Source: JADGHX01 sp035760965
GTDB lineage: Bacteria; Pseudomonadota; Gammaproteobacteria; Steroidobacterales; Steroidobacteraceae
Direction of reading: 5' to 3'
Length of the DNA stretch: 15,468 bases
Assembly (NCBI GenBank): GCA_035760965.1
Contig: DASTRY010000019.1
Span: forward strand, 1 to 15,468
Of this stretch, positions 1-7,700 are shown piece after piece. The translations under genes and the position numbers were made by a program. How positions within the stretch are numbered: the first letter of the stretch is position 1; every line of letters starts with the position of its first letter. The notes below the pieces were generated by a model. That model ran no database searches. It was given only the letters and a program-made list of their open reading frames with translations, and had not been told where the DNA came from.

Positions 1-157
1 TCCACTGAAAGCTCTTGACCGTACCGTTCAGCTTGACTTGATGGTCGTGGTCGAACATCGCGAACGAGTGGTGCGCGAAGGCCGCTGCCGCGATCGCCCA
101 AGTTGCGAGACCTGTGATGACTGCGCCGGTGACAGCGCGCGCCCGTTTTGTTTTCAT
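1..157 (-). CDS. Exported DUF6152-like protein, N-terminal fragment
   Basis: The first 52 residues are visible; the rest lies beyond the left edge. Translation starts MKTKRARAVTGAVITGLATW and continues through an alanine-rich hydrophobic stretch to AFAHHSFAMFDHDHQVKLNG, then TVKSFQW. The n-region is basic, the core is hydrophobic and a plausible signal peptidase I site is AFA-HHS at about residue 28, so the mature protein should be periplasmic. The HHSFAMFD start of the mature part followed by a short beta-strand-like KLNGTVKSFQW is the pattern I associate with the DUF6152 family of small proteobacterial exported proteins, whose function is unknown. The ATG at 157-155 is chosen because it is directly followed by the signal peptide; no strong Shine-Dalgarno sequence lies upstream. 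It is divergent from the hybrid kinase. Coding and export are well supported; the family name is from memory of the motif. Confidence 0.72.
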   Translation of the reverse strand, partial: MKTKRARAVTGAVITGLATWAIAAAAFAHHSFAMFDHDHQVKLNGTVKSFQW

Positions 158-342
158 GCCGTGGGACCCCGGATGCCACTCGCGGCGATTCGAGCAGAAC
201 CCGCCTCGCTCGGGCAACACGGGCGGCGTCCGCGGCCACTGCTCGGGAACGTTTCGTGCTCGTTCAACCTTTATGTACGCACATGATGCAGGATCGAGAG
301 CCCGCGCACCGGCTCGAGAATCCTGCCCGCCAGGAGACTCGG
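158..342. other. Divergent intergenic region, no clear promoter
   Basis: These 185 bp separate the divergent exported-protein gene and the hybrid kinase. They must hold promoters for at least one of them. I could not find a convincing -35/-10 pair on either strand; the only AT-leaning patch is around 261-280. An in-frame open extension of the kinase runs back through this region, but without coding character or a ribosome binding site. Confidence 0.4.
332..336 (+). promoter_or_regulatory. Shine-Dalgarno AGGAG that fixes the kinase start
   Basis: AGGAG lies 6 nt before the ATG at 343. The alternative in-frame ATGs at 283 and 286 have no comparable sequence, so this site decides the start. Confidence 0.7.
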
Positions 343-1977
343 ATGCAGGGCGGCGCAGCGGTCGTTCTCAACGTCAACGATAACGACGCGAGCCGCTACG
401 TGGTGTCCCGCATGCTGGAGCAGGCGGGATTCTCCGTCCTCGAGGCCAGCTCCGGCCAGCAGGCGCTGGACCTCGCGCGCGCCTCGCTCCCCAGCGTCAT
501 CGTCCTGGACATCAAATTGCCGGACATCGACGGGCTGCAGGTGTGTCGGCGCCTGAAGAGCGATCCGCACACGCAGCCGATCAAGGTCCTACATACCTCT
601 GCAGTCTATGTATCCCCCGAGTACAAAGTGCAGAGCCTCGAGTGCGGCGCCGACGGTTACCTCGGGCATCCGTTCGAGCAGGAGGAGCTCGTCGCAACGC
701 TGCGCTCGCTGCTGCGGTTGAGCGAGGCGGAGCGGTCGCTGCGCGCGCAGGCGGAGGAGCTGAAGGCGGCCAACCGCCGCACCAATGAATTTCTCGCGAT
801 GCTGGCGCACGAGCTGCGCAATCCGCTTGCGGCCATCGTCACATCGTTGCCGCTGCTCGAACGCAGCGCGGCGGTCGATTCGCTCGAGAAGACCGCGCGC
901 GAGCTGATCCGCCGCCAGACGACGCACCTGCGCCGCCTCGTCGATGACTTGCTGGATGCCGCACGGGTCACGCAGGGCAAGATCGACTTGCGCTGGGAAA
1001 CGATCGATCTCAACGATCTCGTGCGCAGAGTCGCGGCGAACGCCGAGCGTACGAAGATGCAGCCGCGCAACCAAGCGCTGCGGCTCGCGCTGCCGACGGC
1101 GCGGATGCTGGTTCGCGGCGATCCGATGCGCCTCGAGCAGGTGCTGACCAATCTGCTCGACAACGCCTCGAAGTACAGCAACTCGGGCGACGTGATCGAC
1201 TTCAGCCTCACGCGGACGCGCCACCCGCAGACGGGCACGGACATGGCACAAATCGCCGTCCGCGACCGCGGCATCGGCATGGCGCCGGAAACGCTGCCGA
1301 CCATCTTCGATCTGTTCTCGCAGGCCGACGTGCCGCTGGCGCGCTCGCGCGGCGGCCTCGGGATCGGCCTGACCCTCGTGCGTACGCTGGTGGACCTGCA
1401 CGGCGGCACGACGCGCGCGCGCAGCGACGGGCTCGGCAAAGGGAGTGAATTCGAGATCACGCTGCCGCTTGCGATGGCGCACACGCAAGCCGCTGCGCCA
1501 GCGGATGCGCCCGTGCGCAGCTCTCACGCGCACGCCCGCCGCCGCGTGCTCGTCGTCGAAGACAATCGTGATGCGCAGGAAGCCCTGCAATGCCTGCTGG
1601 AGTTGTGGGGACATGAAGTGTTCGTCGCGGCGGACGGTACGGCAGGGTGCGAAGCCGCAGTGGCCGTACGGCCGGATGTCGCGCTGATCGATCTCGGACT
1701 GCCCGGGATAGATGGCTACGAGGTCGCCAAGAGGATCCGCGCGACACTCGGCGTAGCCTCGCCGCTTCTGATCGCGCTCACCGGCTACGGCGCGCCGGAG
1801 CAGCGCGCGCAAGCGCTCGCGGCCGGCTTCGATCTGCACATCGTGAAGCCCGTCGAGCCGGAGCGGCTGGCGACGCTGCTCGAGGAATACGCGGCCACGC
1901 CGCCGACGTCGGCGCGCCAGGCGGAGCAAGCCGCCTCGATCGAGACGACGGCCACGAACCTGCGCACGCTGGCCTGA
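343..1977 (+). CDS. Hybrid sensor histidine kinase (REC-HisKA-HATPase-REC)
   Basis: The protein has 544 residues and no membrane segment, so it is cytosolic. An N-terminal receiver domain (about 6-125) has its phosphoacceptor Asp56 in VIVLDIKLPD. A short helical linker (126-148) leads to HisKA with His156 in LAHELRNPLA. The HATPase_c domain (about 255-376) has an N-box (VLTNLLDNASKYS, Asn270/Asn274), a G1 box (RDRGIGM, 307-313) and a G2 box (GGLGIGL, 337-343). A second receiver (about 401-515) has acidic residues Glu406/Asp407, Asp450 in LIDLGLPG and Lys502 in IVKP. With no sensor domain, input probably comes by phosphorylation of the first receiver by another kinase; output would be relayed through Asp450 to an unlinked phosphotransfer protein. 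In the first receiver the usual KP pair before the last helix is HP (GYLGHPFE). No partner regulator is adjacent. The stop lies 4 bp from that of the convergent hydrolase gene. Confidence 0.93.
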   Translation: MQGGAAVVLNVNDNDASRYVVSRMLEQAGFSVLEASSGQQALDLARASLPSVIVLDIKLPDIDGLQVCRRLKSDPHTQPIKVLHTSAVYVSPEYKVQSLECGADGYLGHPFEQEELVATLRSLLRLSEAERSLRAQAEELKAANRRTNEFLAMLAHELRNPLAAIVTSLPLLERSAAVDSLEKTARELIRRQTTHLRRLVDDLLDAARVTQGKIDLRWETIDLNDLVRRVAANAERTKMQPRNQALRLALPTARMLVRGDPMRLEQVLTNLLDNASKYSNSGDVIDFSLTRTRHPQTGTDMAQIAVRDRGIGMAPETLPTIFDLFSQADVPLARSRGGLGIGLTLVRTLVDLHGGTTRARSDGLGKGSEFEITLPLAMAHTQAAAPADAPVRSSHAHARRRVLVVEDNRDAQEALQCLLELWGHEVFVAADGTAGCEAAVAVRPDVALIDLGLPGIDGYEVAKRIRATLGVASPLLIALTGYGAPEQRAQALAAGFDLHIVKPVEPERLATLLEEYAATPPTSARQAEQAASIETTATNLRTLA

Positions 1978-1981
1978 CGCG

Positions 1982-3055
1982 CTACTGCGATTCCTTCAGC
2001 AGCTCCGCGAGGTATCGCTCCCACACTTTCGCGACCGTGTGCGTGCCGTGGCCGCGCGTCTCGCTGCTCATCGGCACGACCACCGCTTTGCCGCGCTTCA
2101 CGCGCTTGATCTCGCGCTCGAGGATGTGCAGCTCGGGTGGATTGATCAGATCGTCCGCGGAGTTCACCGCGTAGAGCGGCGCCTGAATGCGTTCGAGCCC
2201 CGGACCGGGGTCGTAGTCCCACGAGGCGCTCACCTGATACAGCAGGTCGTTCGCGTCGTCGTTGCGCATGGCGGTGTCGATCGCCTTCTCGAGCGCTTCG
2301 TCGGACTTGGCGAGCGTCGGCATCGCCTCCTGCCGCAGCACGGGGTTGCTGCCCATGAAAAAGAGCAGCGCGGCGGCCACGCGCAGGCTCGGCGGTTGCG
2401 TCGTGTAGTTGCCCCCCTGCCATGCCGGATCGTTGCGGATGGCATCGATCACCGTCTTGCGCCACACGCGATTGCGGCCGGAGATCTGCGTCGGCAGGCT
2501 CGCCAGCGGCATGAGCGCGTCCATGAAATCCGGGTGGCGCTCACCGATCACCCACGTTTGCATTCCGCCCATCGACGTCCCCATCGCAAGGCGCAGGTGA
2601 TTCACGCCGAGCCCTTCCGTGAGCAGCCGATAGTTCGCCTCGACCATGTCCGTGTAGCCGTACGTCGGGAAGCGGGCGCGCAATCCATCGCTCGGCTTCG
2701 ACGATTTGCCATGGCCGATGCCGTCGGGCAGCACGATGAAGTACTTCGTTGCATCGAGGAGCTGACCCGCGCCGAACAGCTCGCCCGCGAACTCCGGGCG
2801 AATGAACTGCGCGCCGCTGCCGCCGGTGCCGTGAACGATGAGCACGGCATTGCGCACGATGCCTTTCGAGTCTTTTCGCGGCTGCCCGAGCGTGCGGTAG
2901 TGGATGCGCAATTCCGGCAGGGTTGCGCCGCTCGTGAAGTGAAAGTCCCGCAGCGTGAAATCGCCTTCGGTGGGTGCCGGATAATCGGCCGCGTGCGCAC
3001 CGCCGGCGACGAGCAGCACTGCCAGGAAGAACCAACGCATGTGGAGTTGAGACAT
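1982..3055 (-). CDS. Exported MetX-like alpha/beta hydrolase
   Basis: This 357-residue protein has an N-terminal signal peptide (core FFLAVLLVAGGAHA, cleavage near residue 22), so it should act in the periplasm. The fold resembles the homoserine O-acetyltransferase (MetX) branch of alpha/beta hydrolases: an oxyanion-loop HGTGGSG (75-81), LPDGIGHGKSS (109-119), a nucleophile elbow GTSMGGMQ with Ser161, an acid near Asp301/Asp302 in NSADDLINPPE, and a catalytic His in RGHGTHT (His336 more likely than His339). Export argues against methionine biosynthesis; an esterase- or acyltransferase-like role on an unknown substrate is an inference. Start choice: ATGs at 3064, 3055 and 3040 are in frame. 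The AAAAGGA element sits 8 nt before 3055 but abuts 3064, so 3055 is preferred. The gene converges on the kinase and is divergent from yciH across 51 bp. Confidence 0.88.
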   Translation of the reverse strand: MSQLHMRWFFLAVLLVAGGAHAADYPAPTEGDFTLRDFHFTSGATLPELRIHYRTLGQPRKDSKGIVRNAVLIVHGTGGSGAQFIRPEFAGELFGAGQLLDATKYFIVLPDGIGHGKSSKPSDGLRARFPTYGYTDMVEANYRLLTEGLGVNHLRLAMGTSMGGMQTWVIGERHPDFMDALMPLASLPTQISGRNRVWRKTVIDAIRNDPAWQGGNYTTQPPSLRVAAALLFFMGSNPVLRQEAMPTLAKSDEALEKAIDTAMRNDDANDLLYQVSASWDYDPGPGLERIQAPLYAVNSADDLINPPELHILEREIKRVKRGKAVVVPMSSETRGHGTHTVAKVWERYLAELLKESQ

Positions 3056-3106
3056 CTCAGCCATCCTTTTAGATTGGCGCACCGTGATGATACGCAGACG
3101 TCCCTC
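3056..3106. promoter_or_regulatory. 51-bp divergent spacer, likely overlapping promoters
   Basis: This short spacer between the divergent hydrolase and yciH starts must contain the start signals of both, unless leaders overlap the coding regions. It is less GC-rich than the flanks. I see no consensus -35/-10 pair with normal spacing on either strand, so no promoter is placed. Its shortness suggests that the two genes share control or that their promoters interfere. Confidence 0.35.
3064..3070 (-). promoter_or_regulatory. Shine-Dalgarno AAAAGGA of the hydrolase
   Basis: Read on the minus strand, AAAAGGA is followed 8 nt later by the ATG ending at 3055. It touches the alternative ATG at 3064 directly, which makes that start unlikely. 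Confidence 0.6.
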
Positions 3107-3439
3107 ATGAAAAGCAAAACCACCTTTCGCGGCGCCGTCATTCGCCCGACCAGCGGCCGCGCGGTGCCGGGCGCCGTTCGACCGCAGCCCACCGCCGCGA
3201 ACGCGCGTGTGCGCGTGGGACGCGAGGTGGCGGGACGCGGCGGCAAGGGCGTCTCGGTGATCACGGGTCTGCCGCTCGACGACGCGGCGCTCGAAGAGCT
3301 CGCGACGAAGCTGAAAAAGACGTGCGGCGCCGGCGGCGCCGTGAAGGACGGCAAGATCGAGATTCAGGGCGATCATCGCGACCGGCTCGTCGCCGAGCTC
3401 ACGAAGCTCGGCTACGACGCGAAGCGCTCGGGCGGCTGA
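3107..3439 (+). CDS. yciH: SUI1/eIF1-like translation factor YciH
   Basis: At 110 residues it is close to the usual length of bacterial YciH (about 108). After a basic, unstructured N-terminus (1-40) the SUI1 domain runs from about 42 to 108: GRGGKGVSVITGLPLDD, then LATKLKKTCGAGGAVKDGKI, EIQGDHRDRLVAEL and a KLGYDAKRSGG end. The KKTCGAGGAVKDG loop and the IQGD motif are the family signatures. YciH is related to eukaryotic eIF1 and binds the small ribosomal subunit; in E. coli it has been linked to start fidelity and stress translation. The ATG at 3107 is the only start that gives a normal length; the open frame continues upstream but there it is antisense to the hydrolase. No good Shine-Dalgarno sequence is visible. 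It is followed 31 bp later by the transporter on the same strand. Confidence 0.93.
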   Translation: MKSKTTFRGAVIRPTSGRAVPGAVRPQPTAANARVRVGREVAGRGGKGVSVITGLPLDDAALEELATKLKKTCGAGGAVKDGKIEIQGDHRDRLVAELTKLGYDAKRSGG

Positions 3440-3470
3440 GGCCCGCGCGCCCGTGGCCCCGATCTCGACG

Positions 3471-4709
3471 ATGTCGTTCGGCACACGCGTCGTCCTCGCG
3501 CTCATTGCCGGACTCGTCGCGGGCGCGCTGATCGGCGCGGCGCACGTTCCGGCGCTCGACCGCGTCGTACCCACGCTCGAGCCCATTGGCGCGCTGTGGC
3601 TGAACGGGCTGCGGATGACCATCGTTCCGCTCATCGTGTCGATGCTGATCACGGGCACCGCATCCGCCGCGGAAACGGCGGCAACCGGGCGCATCGCCGC
3701 CCGCGCGCTGCTGCTGTTCGTGATTCTGCTCACCGCGGGAGCCGCATTTGGCGCGCTTTTCACCTCGGTGGCGCTCGCATGGGTTCCGGTGGATCCGGCG
3801 GCAGCCGACGCATTCCGGGCCGGCGCGAGTCGCGAGGCGGCGGCAATTCCCACGCTGCCGGGCGTGCGCGACTGGCTGGTCAACGTCATCCCGACGAACG
3901 TCTTCAAGGCGGCGAGCGATGGGGAGATGCTGCCGCTCGTCATCTTCGCACTGCTCTTCGGCTTTGCTGCTTCGCGCATCGCGAGCGAGCTGCGCGCTCC
4001 GCTTCTCGGGTTCTTCCGCGCGGTGATGGAGACGATGCTCGTCATCATCGGGTGGATTCTGTGGCTCGCGCCGGTGGGTGTGTTCGTGTTGGCGCTCGGC
4101 GTCGGTGCGCGCGGCGGAGTGAACGCTGCGGGGGCGCTTGCGCACTATCTCGTGCTGATGTGTCTGCTCGGGCTCGTCGTGACGGTGCTGTGCTATCCGC
4201 TGGTCGTCGCATTCGGACGCGTGTCGCTCGCGCGCTTTGCGAAGGCGATCGCGCCGGCGCAGGCGGTTGCGGTCAGCACGCAGTCGTCGCTGGCGTCATT
4301 GCCTGCGATGTTGTCCGGCGCGCAGCAGGTTCTCGGTTTGCCTGAACGCGTGACTTCGATCACCTTGCCGCTCGCGGTGTCGCTGTTCCGGCTGACGAGC
4401 CCGCCGATCAACATCTCGATCGTCATCTTCGTGGCGCACGTGTACGGCGTGCCGCTGGACTTGGGTCGAATCGCGATCGGCGTGGTGCTCGCGGTGGTAA
4501 CGAATTTCAGTGTGGTCGGCTTGCCGAGTCAGCTCACGCTGTTCAACACGACCGTGCCGATCTCGCTTGCCATGGGTGTGCCGCTCGAGCTGTTGCCGCT
4601 GTTGCTCGCCGTCGAAGTGATTCCGGATATCTTCCGCACGCTCGGCAACGTCACGGCGGATGTCGCCGCGACCGCCATCGTCGCGCGGGGTGAGCGTCCG
4701 CCGCCCTGA
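3471..4709 (+). CDS. Atypical dicarboxylate/amino acid:cation symporter (DAACS fold)
   Basis: This 412-residue inner-membrane protein has about eight hydrophobic segments and the re-entrant loops of the GltPh/GltP/DctA fold. PTNVFKAASDGEMLPLVIFA (141-160) is the family motif after the fourth helix. HP1 is present as STQSSLASLP (269-278). The last helix has DIFRTLGNVTADVAAT (386-401), where Asp386, Arg389, Asn393 and Asp397 align by eye with GltPh Asp394, Arg397, Asn401 and Asp405. The NMDGT motif of helix 7 is replaced by FRLTS in LPLAVSLFRLTSPPIN (299-314), so part of the sodium site is missing. Substrate is unknown; four-carbon acids or acidic amino acids are only family expectation. ATG 3471 gives a clean first helix; GTG 3453 would add six residues. 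Neither has a good ribosome binding site, so coupling to yciH is possible. Confidence 0.85.
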   Translation: MSFGTRVVLALIAGLVAGALIGAAHVPALDRVVPTLEPIGALWLNGLRMTIVPLIVSMLITGTASAAETAATGRIAARALLLFVILLTAGAAFGALFTSVALAWVPVDPAAADAFRAGASREAAAIPTLPGVRDWLVNVIPTNVFKAASDGEMLPLVIFALLFGFAASRIASELRAPLLGFFRAVMETMLVIIGWILWLAPVGVFVLALGVGARGGVNAAGALAHYLVLMCLLGLVVTVLCYPLVVAFGRVSLARFAKAIAPAQAVAVSTQSSLASLPAMLSGAQQVLGLPERVTSITLPLAVSLFRLTSPPINISIVIFVAHVYGVPLDLGRIAIGVVLAVVTNFSVVGLPSQLTLFNTTVPISLAMGVPLELLPLLLAVEVIPDIFRTLGNVTADVAATAIVARGERPPP

Positions 4710-4713
4710 CGAT

Positions 4714-4743
4714 TGTGGCGAGGCGGTGGCAAACGCCGCCACA
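4714..4743 (+). terminator. Hairpin after the transporter, possible terminator
   Basis: TGTGGC (4714-4719), a two-base bulge, and GGCG (4722-4725) pair with CGCC (4734-4737) and GCCACA (4738-4743) around an 8-nt loop: a 10-bp stem starting 5 nt after the stop codon. No U-tract follows, so it is not a standard intrinsic terminator. It may instead protect the 3' end of the mRNA or help Rho-dependent ending. It separates the transporter from the A2M operon. Confidence 0.5.
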
Positions 4744-4764
4744 CGGATGCGCGAGCCGGCCTCG

Positions 4765-4770
4765 TAAAAT
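4765..4770 (+). promoter_or_regulatory. Candidate -10 element TAAAAT for the A2M-pbpC operon
   Basis: TAAAAT within CTCGTAAAATGCCG is the only AT-rich hexamer between the hairpin and the A2M start, and it is 28 bp before the start codon. No recognisable -35 box is found 16-18 bp upstream, so the call rests on position and composition only. Confidence 0.3.
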
Positions 4771-4786
4771 GCCGCGCACGATTCTC

Positions 4787-4791
4787 GGAGG
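4787..4791 (+). promoter_or_regulatory. Shine-Dalgarno GGAGG that fixes the A2M start
   Basis: GGAGG lies 7 nt before the ATG at 4799. The frame is open further upstream to 4715, but only this start has a ribosome binding site and leads directly into a signal peptide. Confidence 0.75.
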
Positions 4792-4798
4792 CGATCTC

Positions 4799-7700
4799 AT
4801 GGGCTCAGGGTTGTGGCGCGCGGCCGCGAGCATCGGTGTCGCGCTGTGGTTCGCGTCGTCGGCCGTCGGTCAGGGCGTCGATGCAGAGAAGGCCGCGAAG
4901 CCGCCGTCGACTGCGGGCCAAGCCGCGGGACACGCTGCGGCACCGAATGCATCGCCCGCGGCGACAGCGAACCCGGCGCCTACGGCCGCAAACGCAGCAC
5001 CCGCGGCAACAGCAAACCCGCCGCCTGCGGCACCGAATGCAGCACCGCCCGCCGCGCCGCCGCCTGCCCCGCGCGTCGAGTTCTTCTCGCCGCGGGGTAC
5101 GGCGAAGCAAGTGCGCCAGGCGACGGCGCGCTTCTCTGCGCCGATGGTCGCACTCGGCGATCCGCGCCTCGCGGACCCATTCGCTGTCTCGTGCCCGGCG
5201 CCGGGCAAGGGCCGCTGGGCCGACCCGCGCAACTGGATCTACGACTTCGATGCCGATCTGCCGGCCGGCATGCGCTGCACCTTCGCGCTGAAGCCGAATC
5301 TCACGACGCTCGACAAGCGCCCGCTCGCCGGTACGCGCACGTTCTCGTTCGACACCGGCGGCCCGGCGATCGTGGCCTCCTTCCCCCACGACGGCTGGGT
5401 AGCGCTCGACGAGGATCAGGTCTTCCTGCTGAAGTCCGACGCACCCCCTACGATTCAATCCGTCCTGCAGAACGCGTACTGCGTGATCGAAGGCATCGCC
5501 GAACGCATCCCGGTGGAGGTGCTCACCGGCGACGCCCGCCGCGCCGTGCTCGATCAGCGCAAGCAGCTGGGCTACGCGTATTTCGCGCTCCTGTGGAAGA
5601 GCGGCGCCGTCAGCGACGTGCGCGTGCGCGACCGATCGCTCGAGCGAGCGGAAGACACCATCACCGCGCTCAAGTGTCAGCGACGCCTCCCGCCCTCCAC
5701 GCGCGTACAGCTCGTGTGGGGCGCGGGCATCGCAGCTGCAAGCGGCATCGCCACGCAACAGCCGCAGCAGCTCGCATTTCAAGTTCGCCCGGAATTCACG
5801 GCGATGCTCGAGTGCACGCGCACCGAGCCGCGCGCGGGCTGCACGCCGACCCAGCCGATCACCGTTCGATTCAGCGCACCGGTGCCGGCCGAGCAAGCGT
5901 TCGCGGCAAGACTCGTGATCGCGGGAGGCGAGACGCGCACACCGAGCAATGCAGGCAAGCCTGCGAAAGTCGTCGAGTCCATCGAGTTCAAGCCACCCTT
6001 TCCGGATGGTGCCAGCGCAACTCTGCAACTGCCCGCGCAGCTCGTCGACGACGCGGGCCGCACGCTCGCCAACGCCGCGCGCTTTCCGCTCGACGTGCGC
6101 ATCGACGAGTATCCGCCCCTCGTCAAGTTCGCGAGCGATCTCGGCATTCTCGAAGCGCAGGAAGGCGGCGTGCTGCCGGTGACGTTGCGAAACCTCGACG
6201 CCGGGGAGTCCGGGGGCGCGACGACGATCCACGGCCGACAGCTGCGCGTCGCAAACGATCCAGCCGCCGTGAGCGAATGGCTGCAGCGCGTGACCGATGC
6301 GAACGCGCACCGCGGCGAGTGGCAGCGGCAGCCGAACGGCGAGTCGAAATGGCACGAGGAGACAGGCGCCGCATCCGTCTTCAAAAAGGGTGACGACACG
6401 ACGCCGCTGTCGATCGCAAAGCCCCAAGGGGCGCGTCCCGCCGAGGTCGTCGGCATTCCGCTGCGTACGCCCGGACTTTACGTCGTCGAGCTCGAGAGCC
6501 GCCGTCTCGGCCAGTCGCTGCTCGGGCGCGATGCCATTCGTTACGTGTCAACTGCGGCGCTGGTCACGAACCTTTCCGTGCACTTCAAGTGGGGACGCGA
6601 GAGCTCGCGCGTGTGGGTCACGCGGCTCGACAACGGCCAGCCTGTACCCGACGCGCAGGTCGTCGTGAGCGCGTTCTGTTACAACAATCTGCTCTGGAGC
6701 GGCAAAACGGACCGGGACGGCGTCGCAACCATCGACAACTCGCTGGGCGAGCCGCACGACAACGAACGCTGCAACAAGTACTCGCCATCGCCGCTGCTCG
6801 TCACCGCGCGTGCGCCGACCTCATCCAGCAAGGCGAGCGGCAAGGTCGAGGAAGACTTCAGCTTCGTGCTCTCGGGGTGGAACAAAGGCATCTCGCCGCA
6901 CGACTTCGGCTTGAAGGTGGGATCGACGTACGAAGTCCCCATCTTTCACACCGTGCTCGACCGCCCGCTGTTCCGCGCCGGCGAAACGGTGTCGATGAAG
7001 CACTTCATCCGTCGCCACGTGAGCCAGGGGATCGCGCTGCCTCCAGGCGACGCATCACGCGATCGCACCGTGACGATCTCGCACTACGGCAGCGGGCAGA
7101 AGTACACGTTCACCGCTCACTTCGACGCAAACGGCGTCGCAGAGCAAACGTGGAAGATTCCGGCGGAAGCGAAGCTCGGCGAATACGCCATCGAAATTCA
7201 GGGCGACACGAAAAACGACGTGCGCACGAGCGGCCAGTTCAAGGTCGAGGAGTTCCGCTTGCCGACGATGCGCGCGAGCGTGCAGGGGCCGGCGCGTCCG
7301 CTAGTGCGGCCAGCGACCGCAACACTGGACCTGCACGTTGCATACGTTTCGGGCGGGGGCGCGTCCGGCATGCCGGTGAAGCTACGCACCGTCGTCGAGC
7401 CGTGGCCGCTGCCGCATCCAGGATACGACGATTTTCGCTTCGGCGGCGCACCGGTCCGCGAAGGCGTGCAGGTGAACGAGGGCAGCCGTTACGACCTCGA
7501 CTTCGAAGAGGAGTCTGCGCCGGAGAGTGGAAGCGGTGCGAAGGCGCAAGTCCTGCCCGTCACGCTCGATGAGCAGGGCGCGGCCCGCGTCACCCTCACG
7601 AGCTTGCCGGCGATCGAGAATCCCTCGGTACTCACCGCGGAGCTCGAATACTCGGACGCGAGCGGCGAGGTGCTCACGACGAGCGGTCGTGTGCACCTCG

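Noticed and set aside
148..342. Upstream extension of the kinase frame with ATGs at 283 and 286
   Set aside because: No ribosome binding site, no domain content, and it would overlap the divergent exported-protein gene; AGGAG before 343 is decisive.
589..1929. 446-codon minus-strand open frame opposite the hybrid kinase
   Set aside because: Arg/Ala/Gln-rich translation with no motifs, a typical shadow of a GC-rich gene whose plus-strand motifs are all intact.
2039..3106. Upstream extension of yciH to a 466-codon frame
   Set aside because: It is antisense to the hydrolase; the 110-residue product from 3107 matches the normal YciH length.
1982..4048. A long minus-strand open frame (688 codons) continuous with the hydrolase
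   Set aside because: The upstream third is antisense to yciH and the transporter and has no family motifs. The signal peptide and AAAAGGA ribosome binding site place the real start at 3055.
4805..6427. 540-codon minus-strand and 526-codon plus-strand open frames overlapping the start of the A2M gene
   Set aside because: Both are Arg-rich shadows. The A2M frame has the ribosome binding site, signal peptide and family signatures.
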